DNA of 64,000 bases from Thalassobaculum litoreum DSM 18839 (GTDB lineage Bacteria > Pseudomonadota > Alphaproteobacteria > Thalassobaculales > Thalassobaculaceae), in NCBI RefSeq assembly GCF_900102465.1, contig NZ_FNBW01000004.1, positions 62,001-126,000 on the forward strand, written 5' to 3'. The translations under genes and the position numbers were made by a program. Positions 1 through 7,920 of this stretch are shown here, piece by piece. The notes below the pieces were generated by a model, which had not been told where the DNA came from, made no database searches, and worked only from the letters and a program-made list of their open reading frames with translations. Position 1 is the stretch's first letter. Each line of letters starts with the position of its first letter.

Positions 1-167
1 TCCGGATGGGCGGACACGGCGTCCGGGCCGAAATGGGTGAGGGTGCCCTGCTCGTACAGTTCGGCATGCAGCAGCACTGGCTGCACGAACCAGAGCTGCA
101 GGATGGCGGCAACGAGCCCGGCCCCCGCGCCGGCCAGCAGGGCGCAGGTCAGAAGACGCTGGAACAT
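1..167 (-). CDS. cbtA: CbtA family cobalt transporter subunit, 5' part only
   Basis: Only the first 55 codons lie in the window; the gene continues past the left edge. The visible N-terminus has one hydrophobic segment (about residues 5-27) followed by a His/Glu-containing loop, which matches the first membrane helix of CbtA, the five-helix partner of CbtB in predicted cobalt uptake. It starts 30 bases after the stop of the upstream cbtB-like gene on the same strand, giving the usual cbtB-cbtA order. The family assignment rests on this order plus the start of the protein. Cobalt is the family's inferred substrate and is not shown by the sequence. Confidence 0.75.
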   Translation of the reverse strand, partial: MFQRLLTCALLAGAGAGLVAAILQLWFVQPVLLHAELYEQGTLTHFGPDAVSAHP

Positions 168-197
168 GGCCCGAAGACGATCAGTGGCAGGGAAAGA

Positions 198-371
198 TCA
201 GTGGCAGGGGAAGCCGTTGGCGTGGCGGCTGTCGTGGGCGGCGGTGTGCAGGGTCTGGGTCTGCGCATGGCCGGCGACGAACAGCACCGACAGGCCGAGC
301 AACGCGACGACCAGGGCCGGCATCATCCGGGACTTCGTCAGACCGCGCGCGGCCACATCCGTCATGCTCAT
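198..371 (-). CDS. cbtB: CbtB family small cobalt transport protein
   Basis: A 57-residue protein with a single membrane helix (about residues 17-35) and the family's His-rich C-terminal tail, in which spaced histidines end in the sequence NGFPCH at the very C-terminus. The tail is the presumed metal-binding site of CbtB. An ATG at 371 or, two codons later, at 365 could be used; the first follows a purine-rich GGGGAAGAGG at suitable distance. The gene precedes cbtA directly, so the two are probably co-transcribed, and it diverges from the LysR gene at 501. A cobalamin riboswitch is common upstream of this operon in related bacteria, but I could not recognise one in the 129-base gap. Confidence 0.85.
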   Translation of the reverse strand: MSMTDVAARGLTKSRMMPALVVALLGLSVLFVAGHAQTQTLHTAAHDSRHANGFPCH

Positions 372-500
372 CGTCGCCTCTTCCCCTCGGTGCGCGGGGT
401 GCGGTCCCGGCGCAGGTCATCGTTGTGGGCAGAGTAAGCAATCCGCGCGGCCTTGCAAACCGCTCTCGACGGCGGTGCCGCGAGGCGGGATATAGAGGCC

Positions 501-1376
501 ATGAACCTGCGCCAGATAGAGACCTTCGCCGCCGTGATGCGCTGTGGCACCGCCTCGCGGGCAGCCGAGACCCTGGGAGTGACCCAGCCGGCCGTCAGCC
601 GCACCCTGGCTGAGTTGGAGCGATCGGTCGGCTTCGCCCTGTTCGCCCGCATCCGCAACCGGCTGGTGCCGACACCGGAGGCGCGGCTGCTGTATCAGGA
701 TGTGGAGGCGGCGTTCCAGGGCATCGACACGATCCGCGCCTCGGCCGCGCGAATCCGCGACCAGGGGTCCGGGGAGCTGCGGGTCGCCTCGCTCTCGGCG
801 CTTGGCGGCTCGCTGGTGCCGCGCGCCATCGCCGCGTTCCGCAAGGCCCATCCGGCGGTGCGGGTGACCCTGCTGGTGCTGTCCTCGCGGGAGGTGCGCG
901 ACCTGGTCGCCTCCGGCCAGTTCGATGTCGGCCTCGCCGCCGACGAGATCGACGTGACCGGCGTCACCCACCAGGCGTTTCTCACCCGTGACGCGCTCTG
1001 CGCCGTTCCGGTCGGCCATCCGCTGGCGGATCGCGCGGTGGTCACGTCGGCCGACCTGCACGGTATGCCCTTCGTCGCCTATGTGCCGGAGGACCGCAGC
1101 CGCCAGCGGCTCGACTCGCTGCTGGCGGCGGAGAATGTGGTGCCGGAGATCGTGGTGGAGACGATCTACGCCTCCACCCTCCATGCCCTGGTGGCGCAAG
1201 GGGTGGGCGTCGGCCTGATCAGCGCTGCGGCGGCCGAGGGGCTGGACGGTTCACGGGTGGTGCTGCGGCCCTTTGCGCCGGCGGTGCCGATCCGCAGCCT
1301 GCTCATCCTGCCCTCCGACCGGCCGAAATCGGAGATCGTGCGCGACTTCATCGACGCTTTGATGGCGGCGCGGTAG
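501..1376 (+). CDS. LysR family transcriptional regulator
   Basis: A 291-residue protein of normal LysR length. Residues 1-60 are the winged helix-turn-helix with the typical core around TASRAAETLGVTQPAVSRTL. The rest (about 88-288) is the two-lobed effector-binding domain. The ATG at 501 is chosen because the family N-terminus MNLRQIETF begins there, 16 codons inside a longer open frame. It diverges from cbtB and lies 99 bases upstream of the metC-like gene on the same strand, so it could control either neighbour; the effector cannot be read from the sequence. Confidence 0.92.
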   Translation: MNLRQIETFAAVMRCGTASRAAETLGVTQPAVSRTLAELERSVGFALFARIRNRLVPTPEARLLYQDVEAAFQGIDTIRASAARIRDQGSGELRVASLSALGGSLVPRAIAAFRKAHPAVRVTLLVLSSREVRDLVASGQFDVGLAADEIDVTGVTHQAFLTRDALCAVPVGHPLADRAVVTSADLHGMPFVAYVPEDRSRQRLDSLLAAENVVPEIVVETIYASTLHALVAQGVGVGLISAAAAEGLDGSRVVLRPFAPAVPIRSLLILPSDRPKSEIVRDFIDALMAAR

Positions 1377-1475
1377 CGGCCGGACCATCAGCTTCACGCA
1401 TGAAGTCATGCGCCGGCGTCAGTGTACGGGACGGCGCGGGCGCGCTAGCACGGGGGACCCATTGAGGAGATCCCC

Positions 1476-2639
1476 ATGCGCGACCAGACCCGCTGCGTCC
1501 AGCACCCGCCCGCCACGCTCGACGGCTTCGCCAGCCTCGCCGTGCCGACCTATCGGGCGTCCACCATCGTCTATCCGGACGGTCAGTCCTTTCTGACCCG
1601 CAATTCGAGGGGTTTCGACGACTACACCTACGGCATGCACGGCACGCCGACCACGCGGGTGCTGGAGGCGCAGCTCACCGCCTTGCATGGCGGCGCGCGC
1701 ACGATCCTCGTGCCCTCGGGCCAGGCGGCGATCAGCCTGGTGATGCTGACCCTGCTGCAGCCGGGTGATCACGTGCTGATCCCCGACCACGCTTATGGCC
1801 CGGTGCGCAGCCTGTGCCGCAATTACCTGGCGCCGCGAGGGGTCGAGCACACGATCTACGACCCGATGATCGGCGGCGGCATCGACGCGCTGATCCGGCC
1901 GCAGACCAGGCTGATCTGGGTGGAATCCCCCGGCTCCGGCACCATGGAGGTGCAGGACGTCCCCGCCATCGCCGCCGCGGCGAAGGCCAGGGGCGTGCCG
2001 GTCGGCTGCGACAATACCTGGGCCACGCCGCTGCTGTTCAAGCCGCTGGCCCATGGGGTGGATGTGGCGGTGGAGGCGCTGACCAAATATGTGGGCGGCC
2101 ATTCCGACCTGCTCATGGGCTCGATCACGGTGGCCGACGTGGCGCTGCGCGACCGGATCAAGCTGGTGATGCGCGATCTCGGCATCGGCGTGTCGCCGGA
2201 CGAGGCGTCGCTGGCCCTGCGCGGGCTGGAGACCATGGCCGTGCGCCTCGCCCATATGGGCCGGGTGTCGGAGGAGTTCGCCCGTCGCCTGGCCGGTCAC
2301 CCGGCGGTGGAGACCGTGCTGCACCCGGCGCTGCCGTCCTGCCCGGGGCATGAGTTTTGGAAACGGGACTTCGCCGGCTCGGCCAGCGTGTTCAGCATCG
2401 TGCTGAAGCCGGGGCTGGAGGGGCGGATGGAGGCGGCGCTGTCGGCGCTGAAGGTCTTCGCCATCGGCGCGTCCTGGGGCGGCACCCGCAGCCTGATCGC
2501 CCCGGCCGACGTGAAGGTCGACCGGGTAGCGGTGCCCTGGCCGTACGAGAGCGGCCTGATCCGCATCAATATCGGCCTGGAGGATCCCGAGGATCTCTGG
2601 GCCGATCTGGAGGCGATGCTGGCGGTGTTCGGCGGCTGA
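1476..2639 (+). CDS. metC: Cystathionine beta-lyase-like PLP enzyme (Cys/Met metabolism family)
   Basis: A 387-residue fold-type I PLP enzyme of the Cys/Met metabolism family. The PLP-binding lysine is K204 in ALTKYVGGHSD, the cofactor aspartate is D179 in CDNTWATPLLF, and the substrate-side DYTYGMHGTPTT motif lies at 49-60. These match alphaproteobacterial MetC-type cystathionine beta-lyases, which cleave cystathionine to homocysteine, pyruvate and ammonia in the cytosol. Related gamma-lyases share most motifs, so substrate is not certain. The start has a good GAGGAG ribosome site. It sits alone downstream of the LysR gene; a hairpin follows at 2646. Confidence 0.85.
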   Translation: MRDQTRCVQHPPATLDGFASLAVPTYRASTIVYPDGQSFLTRNSRGFDDYTYGMHGTPTTRVLEAQLTALHGGARTILVPSGQAAISLVMLTLLQPGDHVLIPDHAYGPVRSLCRNYLAPRGVEHTIYDPMIGGGIDALIRPQTRLIWVESPGSGTMEVQDVPAIAAAAKARGVPVGCDNTWATPLLFKPLAHGVDVAVEALTKYVGGHSDLLMGSITVADVALRDRIKLVMRDLGIGVSPDEASLALRGLETMAVRLAHMGRVSEEFARRLAGHPAVETVLHPALPSCPGHEFWKRDFAGSASVFSIVLKPGLEGRMEAALSALKVFAIGASWGGTRSLIAPADVKVDRVAVPWPYESGLIRINIGLEDPEDLWADLEAMLAVFGG

Positions 2640-2645
2640 ATGAAA

Positions 2646-2676
2646 CCGGCTTCCCGGAACGATTCCGGGAAGCCGG
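2646..2676 (-). terminator. Hairpin terminator of the copper-protein gene, convergent with metC
   Basis: A perfect 14-bp inverted repeat (2646-2659 and 2663-2676) with a 3-base loop lies between two convergent genes. Read on the minus strand it is followed by TTTCATT, as for a rho-independent terminator of the 2692-3696 gene. On the plus strand a G-rich stretch follows instead, so it may stop metC transcripts less well. Confidence 0.7.
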
Positions 2677-2691
2677 GGGTGGGAGGAGCGC

Positions 2692-3696
2692 TCAGTTGCT
2701 CTTCATCTTCATGTCATGGGTGCCGTGATGGCTGCTGTCGCCGCTGCCCTGCATGGCGCCGACGCCGCCGATGGGGACATCGACGGTTACCTCGCCGGCC
2801 TTCTCGAAGATCAGGGTCAGCGGGAAGCTCTCGCCTTCCTTCAGCGGGGCTTTCAGACCCATCATCATGATGTGGTCGCCGCCCGGCTCCAGAGTGGCCA
2901 CGCCGCCGGCCGGCACCGCGATCGCCTCGACCGGGCGCATCTTCATCACGCCGTTCTCGTGCAGGTGCGTGTGCAGCTCGGCACGCTCGGCGACCGGAGT
3001 CTTCGCGCCGATCAGACGGTCGGCTTCCGCCCCGGCGTTCCTGACGGTCAGGAACGCCGCACCGTTCCGGGCCGGACCGGCGGTGGCGCGGGCGAAGGGC
3101 GCCTCCACGGCGACACCGTCGGCCATCGCCGTCTGCATGCCGCCATGGCCGTGGCCATGACCGCTCTTTTCGGCGGGGGCGACGACCATCAGGTTCGGAG
3201 CCGGGTGCGGCAGGTCATGCGGGTCCTGCCCCGGGGCCGCGGTCTCGGTCCAGGCCACCTGCGCACCGTCGGGGCAGAACTGGGTGGTCGGGAACGCGAT
3301 CGTGGTGCCGGCAAGGTCGCCGGTGATCCGGGCGCGGAACACGAACTCGTCGTAGAAATCGTCCGGCAGCGCGCCGCCCGACCAGCGGATCTGCGTCACG
3401 CCCTCGCTCATCGGCGTGCCGTAATAATCGTAGGTCTTGCCGTAGGCACCCCACACCGTCTCGAGCTTCCAGCCGGGCTTCGGCATCGGCTTGGTCGCGA
3501 TGACGCCTTCGGGAATGTCGATGGTCAGCGCGATGGTCGGTTTGCCGTCGCAGCCATGCGGCACGCGCATTACCGCCTTGTACATGCTGTCGGCGGTGGC
3601 CTGCCCGGTCTCCAGCGAGGAATGGGCCGAGGCCGGCGCGGTGGAGAAGGCCGCACCCAGCAGGGCGAGGGAGGCAATCGTGGTCTTGATGGTCAT
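2692..3696 (-). CDS. YcnI (DUF1775)-PCuAC fusion, periplasmic copper protein
   Basis: A 334-residue secreted fusion. A Sec signal (1-24) ends in ASA, so the mature protein would begin with His25, the residue that forms the N-terminal copper site in YcnI proteins. Residues 25-170 are a DUF1775/YcnI domain. A His/Gly linker (179-186) leads to a PCuAC copper chaperone domain (about 195-310) carrying the H-x10-M-x21-H-x-M type ligands around residues 241-279 (for example LHTHLHENGVMKM and GGDHIMMM). A short His/Met-rich tail ends the protein. PCuAC proteins deliver Cu(I) to cytochrome oxidase CuA. It lies 85 bases downstream of a DUF2946 gene, a usual partner. Confidence 0.9.
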   Translation of the reverse strand: MTIKTTIASLALLGAAFSTAPASAHSSLETGQATADSMYKAVMRVPHGCDGKPTIALTIDIPEGVIATKPMPKPGWKLETVWGAYGKTYDYYGTPMSEGVTQIRWSGGALPDDFYDEFVFRARITGDLAGTTIAFPTTQFCPDGAQVAWTETAAPGQDPHDLPHPAPNLMVVAPAEKSGHGHGHGGMQTAMADGVAVEAPFARATAGPARNGAAFLTVRNAGAEADRLIGAKTPVAERAELHTHLHENGVMKMRPVEAIAVPAGGVATLEPGGDHIMMMGLKAPLKEGESFPLTLIFEKAGEVTVDVPIGGVGAMQGSGDSSHHGTHDMKMKSN

Positions 3697-3781
3697 GTCG
3701 GTCGCTTTCCGTCATTCGGCGCGCGTGGTCGCGGGCCGCTGAAACCTTGCGCATGGGGGGTGCCGCGCGCGATCGGGGGTG

Positions 3782-4234
3782 TCAGGCGGAAAGCAGGGGT
3801 GGCGCGCGCGGATTGAGGTCCGTGATGCGCTCCAGTGGTGCTGGGATATCGCCGCACGATACCGGCGGCATCGGGGCCAGGAGGGCCGGTTCCGGCAGGT
3901 CGGCGACGGTGGTCTGCGGCGGGATCGGTCCGGCATGGGCGAACAGGCAGCCCGGACAGACCGGGGCGCCACGACGGGCGTCGTGGTCGCCGTCGTCGTC
4001 GCTGGCCAGCAGGATCAGGCCGGCCGGGGAACAGATCTGCAGCGCCAGCGCGCTGGTCTCGTCGCCGGCGGCCTGCTGCTCGCGGGCGATCGACTCGCCG
4101 GCCAGCCCCGCGACGATGCCGAGACCGAGCTGGAGGACGAGCGCATAGACGCCGAGGACGGCGGCGATGTCGCGCCATCCGTATCGCCGCTTCGCCAATA
4201 GGCGGCGGCCGGGCTTTCGGGTCCGTCCGATCAT
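3782..4234 (-). CDS. DUF2946-like membrane-anchored protein
   Basis: A 150-residue protein with a basic N-terminus, one membrane helix (about 21-45) and a periplasmic portion holding an ICSPAG motif and a CPGC pair (around residues 93-96). This cysteine pattern is typical of DUF2946 proteins, which are found beside copper chaperones and copper-responsive genes. It precedes the YcnI-PCuAC gene on the same strand and probably shares its transcript. A role in periplasmic copper handling is inferred from this company; no biochemical function is known to me. Confidence 0.7.
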   Translation of the reverse strand: MIGRTRKPGRRLLAKRRYGWRDIAAVLGVYALVLQLGLGIVAGLAGESIAREQQAAGDETSALALQICSPAGLILLASDDDGDHDARRGAPVCPGCLFAHAGPIPPQTTVADLPEPALLAPMPPVSCGDIPAPLERITDLNPRAPPLLSA

Positions 4235-4272
4235 GGCCGGAACCTACTGCATCCGATTGTGCCGTCCAAGGG

Positions 4273-5013
4273 TCAGGTGGTCGCGGTCACCGGTGCGGCC
4301 AGGTCCAGGCCGGCCAGTTTCCAGCCGCGGCGGAAGTCGACGATATGCTTGCGCATCCACTCCTCCGCGGTGTCCGGGTCGCGGGCCTTCAGCGCATCGA
4401 CGATGGCCCGGTGGGCGTCATACATCCGGGAACCGGCATCCAGGTGCTGGAAGATCCGCTCGAAGGCCGGATAGAACAGCGCGCCGAGCGGCTGGCGGGC
4501 GAGCTGGATCGCCCGGTTGCCGCTGGCCTCGGCGATCAGGTCGTGGAACGCGAGATCGAGTGCCGCGATCGCCGCCGCGTCGGCTCCTTGGCTGCGGGTT
4601 GCCGCCAGGTTGGCCTCCAGGGCCGCAAGCTGCGCCTCCGTGGCGTGCCGTGCCGCCAGGGCGGCCGTGCCCGGTTCCAGCACCAGCATGGCGCGCCACA
4701 GCTCCTCCACCGTCACCTTGTGCAGCACCATGGCGGTGGTCATGCGGTCGCTCAGGGTTTCCGGCGGCGGGGCAGTGACGAACAGCTTCTTGCCGCCCGG
4801 CCGACGCGCCACCACGCCGGTCTCCTCAAGCGAGCGGATCGCCTCGCGCACGGTGGAGCGGTTGACGCTGAGCAGCGCCGCCATGGCCATTTCCGAGGGC
4901 AGGACGCTGCCGACTTCGATCTCGCCGCTGACGATCTTCTCGCGCAGGGCGCGGGCGGCGACCCGGTAGGCCGGCTCGGTCTGGATCGGGTCGAGGGAGA
5001 AGGTGGACGTCAT
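4273..5013 (-). CDS. GntR/FadR family regulator (FCD domain)
   Basis: A 246-residue regulator with an N-terminal GntR winged helix (about 15-75, core VLPSEMAMAALLSVNRSTVREAI split over the recognition helices) and a C-terminal all-helical FCD domain (about 100-225). The FCD metal/ligand pocket residues are visible as the D-x3-H of LDLAFHDLI and the His of YDAHRAIVDAL. Its ATG overlaps the stop of the acyl-CoA ligase gene by four bases, so it is the last gene of the 9000-4273 catabolic operon and is its likely regulator, responding to an acyl-CoA or organic acid intermediate. Confidence 0.9.
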   Translation of the reverse strand: MTSTFSLDPIQTEPAYRVAARALREKIVSGEIEVGSVLPSEMAMAALLSVNRSTVREAIRSLEETGVVARRPGGKKLFVTAPPPETLSDRMTTAMVLHKVTVEELWRAMLVLEPGTAALAARHATEAQLAALEANLAATRSQGADAAAIAALDLAFHDLIAEASGNRAIQLARQPLGALFYPAFERIFQHLDAGSRMYDAHRAIVDALKARDPDTAEEWMRKHIVDFRRGWKLAGLDLAAPVTATT

Positions 5014-6629
5014 TCGCGCCCAGCCTGGGCCTGGGTGCGGGCCTCATCGCGCAGGGCGCGGCGCAGTACCTTGCCGGTATGGCCCTTCGGCAGGTCGTCG
5101 CGGAACTCGATCCGGCGCGGATACTTGTACGGCGAGGCGACCCGCTTGACGTGGTTCTGGATGTCGGCGACCAGGGCGTCGTCGGGCGTGACGCCACGCT
5201 TCAGCACGATATAGGCCTTCACCACCTCGCCGCGCTCATCGTCCGGGGCGCCGACGACGGCGCATTCCTGGACCGCCTCGTGCTCCAGCACGGCGTTCTC
5301 CACCTCGATCGGGCCGATACGGTAGCCGGCGGAATTGATCACGTCGTCGGAACGGCCCTCGTACCAGAAGTACCCGTCGGCATCCCGCGAGGCGAGATCG
5401 CCGGTGAGGAACCAGCGGCCGTCCGGCCCCGACACATGGCTCTGTTCGGTGCGCTCCGGATCGTTCCAATAGCCGAGCATCATGGTCGGACACGGGGTGA
5501 GCAGGGCGACATGGCCGACCTCTCCATCGGGCAGCCGATGCCCGTCGTCGCCGATCACCGCCAGGGTGCATCCGGGAGCGGCCATGCCCATGGAGCCGAG
5601 CTTCGGCGTCACCTCGGTGGTGGTCAGCGCCGTCATCAGGGTTTCGGTCTGGCCATAGGCTTCGGCCACCGGCACGCCGGTCGCCCTGGTCCATTGGTCG
5701 GCGACCACCGGGTTCATCGCCTCGCCCGCCGAGACGGTGCGGCGCAGGGCCGAGAGGTCGTGTGCGGCGATATCCTCCTGCACGACGCGGTACAGCTCGG
5801 TCGCGGGCGCGCAGTAGACCGTGATTCGGTGCCGGGCCAGCAGCCGCAGGCGCTCCGCCGGGTCGAACGGTCCGTCGTAATGGAAGCTGGCCGCCCCCTC
5901 CGACCAGGGGCCGATCAGCACGCTGGTGCCGGCCTTCGACCAGCCGGTATCGGCGCCGCACCAGATCCGCTCGCCCGGCCGCAGGTCGAGCCAGTAGCGC
6001 GCGGCGTAGCGCCAGCCGAAGACGGCGCGGGCGGCGTGAACCACCCCCTTGGGATACCCGGTGGAGCCCGAGGTGTAATACATCATCGCCGGGTCCTCGG
6101 CGGCGACGGTGGCGGCCTCGGCCTCCTCCGATCGGTCATAGGCCTCGGTCATGTCCCGCCAGCCGGCGCGCGGGCCAACGCTGAAGCGGATTGCGACCGC
6201 GTCCAGACCCGGCTCGATCCTCTCCGCATGGCCGGCGCGGCAGACCACGGCGACGGCTCCGGAATGCTCGGCCCGATAGGCGATCTCGCGGGCGGTCAGC
6301 ATCTCGATGCAGGGGATCGGCACCGCGCCGATACGCATGGCGGCGACCAGGGAGATCTGCCACTCGGGAATCCGCGGCATGACGATCAGCACGCGGTCGC
6401 CCTTGGCGATGCCGGCTTCGCGCATCGCATGGGCGACCCGCTTGGTCAGGTGGGAGATGTCGGAGAACTGGAACCGGCGCTCGTCGCCGGCGGCGTTCTG
6501 CCAGATCAGGGCCAGCGGGTCGCCGTCGGTCGCCCAGTGGTCGACCACGTCGGTGGCGAAATTGAAGGTTTCCGGGATCGCCCAGTCGAACCCGTCGGGT
6601 GCCTGATCGGCCTGCTCTGCCTGTGCCAT
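5010..6629 (-). CDS. Acyl-CoA synthetase (AMP-forming)
   Basis: A 539-residue member of the ANL superfamily that would activate a carboxylic acid to its CoA thioester through an acyl-adenylate. The phosphate-binding loop is TSGSTGYPKG (186-195), followed later by EAYGQTET, the ribose-binding TGDLASRD and the C-terminal LPKGHTGKVLRR with the catalytic lysine. Overall it looks like the medium-chain/aromatic acyl-CoA synthetase branch. It is third in the operon after an APH-like kinase and an acyl-CoA dehydrogenase, matching the ligase LvaE of the levulinate pathway in role. The true acid substrate is unknown. Confidence 0.9.
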   Translation of the reverse strand: MAQAEQADQAPDGFDWAIPETFNFATDVVDHWATDGDPLALIWQNAAGDERRFQFSDISHLTKRVAHAMREAGIAKGDRVLIVMPRIPEWQISLVAAMRIGAVPIPCIEMLTAREIAYRAEHSGAVAVVCRAGHAERIEPGLDAVAIRFSVGPRAGWRDMTEAYDRSEEAEAATVAAEDPAMMYYTSGSTGYPKGVVHAARAVFGWRYAARYWLDLRPGERIWCGADTGWSKAGTSVLIGPWSEGAASFHYDGPFDPAERLRLLARHRITVYCAPATELYRVVQEDIAAHDLSALRRTVSAGEAMNPVVADQWTRATGVPVAEAYGQTETLMTALTTTEVTPKLGSMGMAAPGCTLAVIGDDGHRLPDGEVGHVALLTPCPTMMLGYWNDPERTEQSHVSGPDGRWFLTGDLASRDADGYFWYEGRSDDVINSAGYRIGPIEVENAVLEHEAVQECAVVGAPDDERGEVVKAYIVLKRGVTPDDALVADIQNHVKRVASPYKYPRRIEFRDDLPKGHTGKVLRRALRDEARTQAQAGRE

Positions 6630-6699
6630 CGGTTTCCTCCTCTGCGCCCCGGTATGCCGTGCCGCCTTGGTCGGCGGTTCTCGGCTGTCTAGCGGCGCC

Positions 6700-7881
6700 T
6701 CATCCGTTGCGCGCCGCTGCCCGCTTCAGCGCCTTGCGGGCCAGCGACCAGCGGTGCACCTCGGACGGGCCGTCATAGATCCGGAATCCGCGCACCTCGC
6801 GGAAGATCCGTTCCACCGGCAGATGGGCGCTGGTCCCGGCACCGCCGAGCACCTGCACGGAGTTGTCGACGATCCGCCAGATCGCTTCCGAGCACTGGAC
6901 CTTGGCCATGGAGCTTTCCTCCGCGGCCCGGTCGCCCTGGTCGAGCAGCCAGGAGGCCTGCTGCAGGGAGAGGCGGGCGGTGCGCATGTCCATCTCGTTG
7001 TCGGCCAGCATGAAGCCCACCCCCTCGTGCTTGCCGAGGATCTGGCCGAAGGCCATGCGGGTATTGGCGTAGTCGCAGGCGGTGTCGTGGGCGCGCCGTG
7101 CGGAGCCCAGCCAGCGCATGCAGTGGGTCAGCCGGGCCGGGGCGAGCCGGACCTGGGCGTAGCGGAACCCGGCCCCCGGCGCGCCGAGCACCGCGTCGGC
7201 ATCGACCCGCAGGTCGTCGAACCGCATGTTCCAATGGCCGCCGGCGAAGCTGGTGTCCAGCGTGTCCATCTGGCTCTCCAGCACGATCGCCGGGTCGTCC
7301 ATCGGGGCGAGGAACATGGTCGCCTCGCCGTCATGGGGGCCGCCCTCGATCTTCGCCATGATGATGACGAAGGTGCTGTCCTTGGCCCCTGTGATGAACC
7401 ACTTCCTGCCGTTGATCACGTAGCCGTTGCCGTCGACCTTGGCGGTGGCGGCGAGCATCGTCGGGTCGGCGCCGGCGCCGTCCGGCTCGGTCATGGCGAA
7501 GCAGGACCGCGCGCCTTGGCACAGCGGCTTCAGGTATTTCTCGCGCTGTTCGGGGCTGGCGACCTCGTTGAGCAGGTGGATGTTGCCCTCGTCCGGCGCG
7601 CCGCAATGCATGGCCGACGGGCCGAGCAGGGAATAGCCGGCCTCCTCGAACACCCAGGAGCGCTCCAGATGCGACAGGCCCAGGCCGCCGAATTCTTTCG
7701 GCGCGTGCGGCGCGAACAGCCCGGCCGCCTTGGCCTTGGCGTTCATCTCGGCGCGCAGGTCCTCGCTCGGTCCGTGCTCGCCCCAGCGCGGGTCCTTTTC
7801 GTACGGGATGATCTCATCGGCGATGAAGGTCCGGGTCCGTTTGACCAGGTCCTGGATGTGGTCGGGTGTCGAGAAGTCCAT
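6700..7881 (-). CDS. Acyl-CoA dehydrogenase, ACAD10/11-like
   Basis: A 393-residue flavoprotein of normal acyl-CoA dehydrogenase length. Family signatures are CFAMTEPDGAGADPT (FAD/substrate contact), WFITGAKDS, VQVLGGAGT and the C-terminal IYDGPSEVHRWSLARKAL. The EVHRW ending and the preceding region resemble the dehydrogenase half of ACAD10/11 and LvaC. It lies 39 bases downstream of an APH-family kinase gene, reproducing as two genes the kinase-dehydrogenase order that is fused in animal ACAD10/11. This suggests that the substrate may be a phosphorylated 4-hydroxyacyl-CoA, from which phosphate is eliminated. Confidence 0.9.
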   Translation of the reverse strand: MDFSTPDHIQDLVKRTRTFIADEIIPYEKDPRWGEHGPSEDLRAEMNAKAKAAGLFAPHAPKEFGGLGLSHLERSWVFEEAGYSLLGPSAMHCGAPDEGNIHLLNEVASPEQREKYLKPLCQGARSCFAMTEPDGAGADPTMLAATAKVDGNGYVINGRKWFITGAKDSTFVIIMAKIEGGPHDGEATMFLAPMDDPAIVLESQMDTLDTSFAGGHWNMRFDDLRVDADAVLGAPGAGFRYAQVRLAPARLTHCMRWLGSARRAHDTACDYANTRMAFGQILGKHEGVGFMLADNEMDMRTARLSLQQASWLLDQGDRAAEESSMAKVQCSEAIWRIVDNSVQVLGGAGTSAHLPVERIFREVRGFRIYDGPSEVHRWSLARKALKRAAARNG

Positions 7882-7920
7882 CGGTTTCCATCCCTTACTG
7901 CGCCGGCCTTTGCGGCCGCA

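Noticed and set aside
372-500. Possible cobalamin riboswitch ahead of cbtB
   Set aside because: The minus strand has GATGACCTGCGCCGGG, faintly like a B12 box, but the gap is only 129 bases and the other conserved parts of the riboswitch are not recognisable. A covariance-model search would decide.
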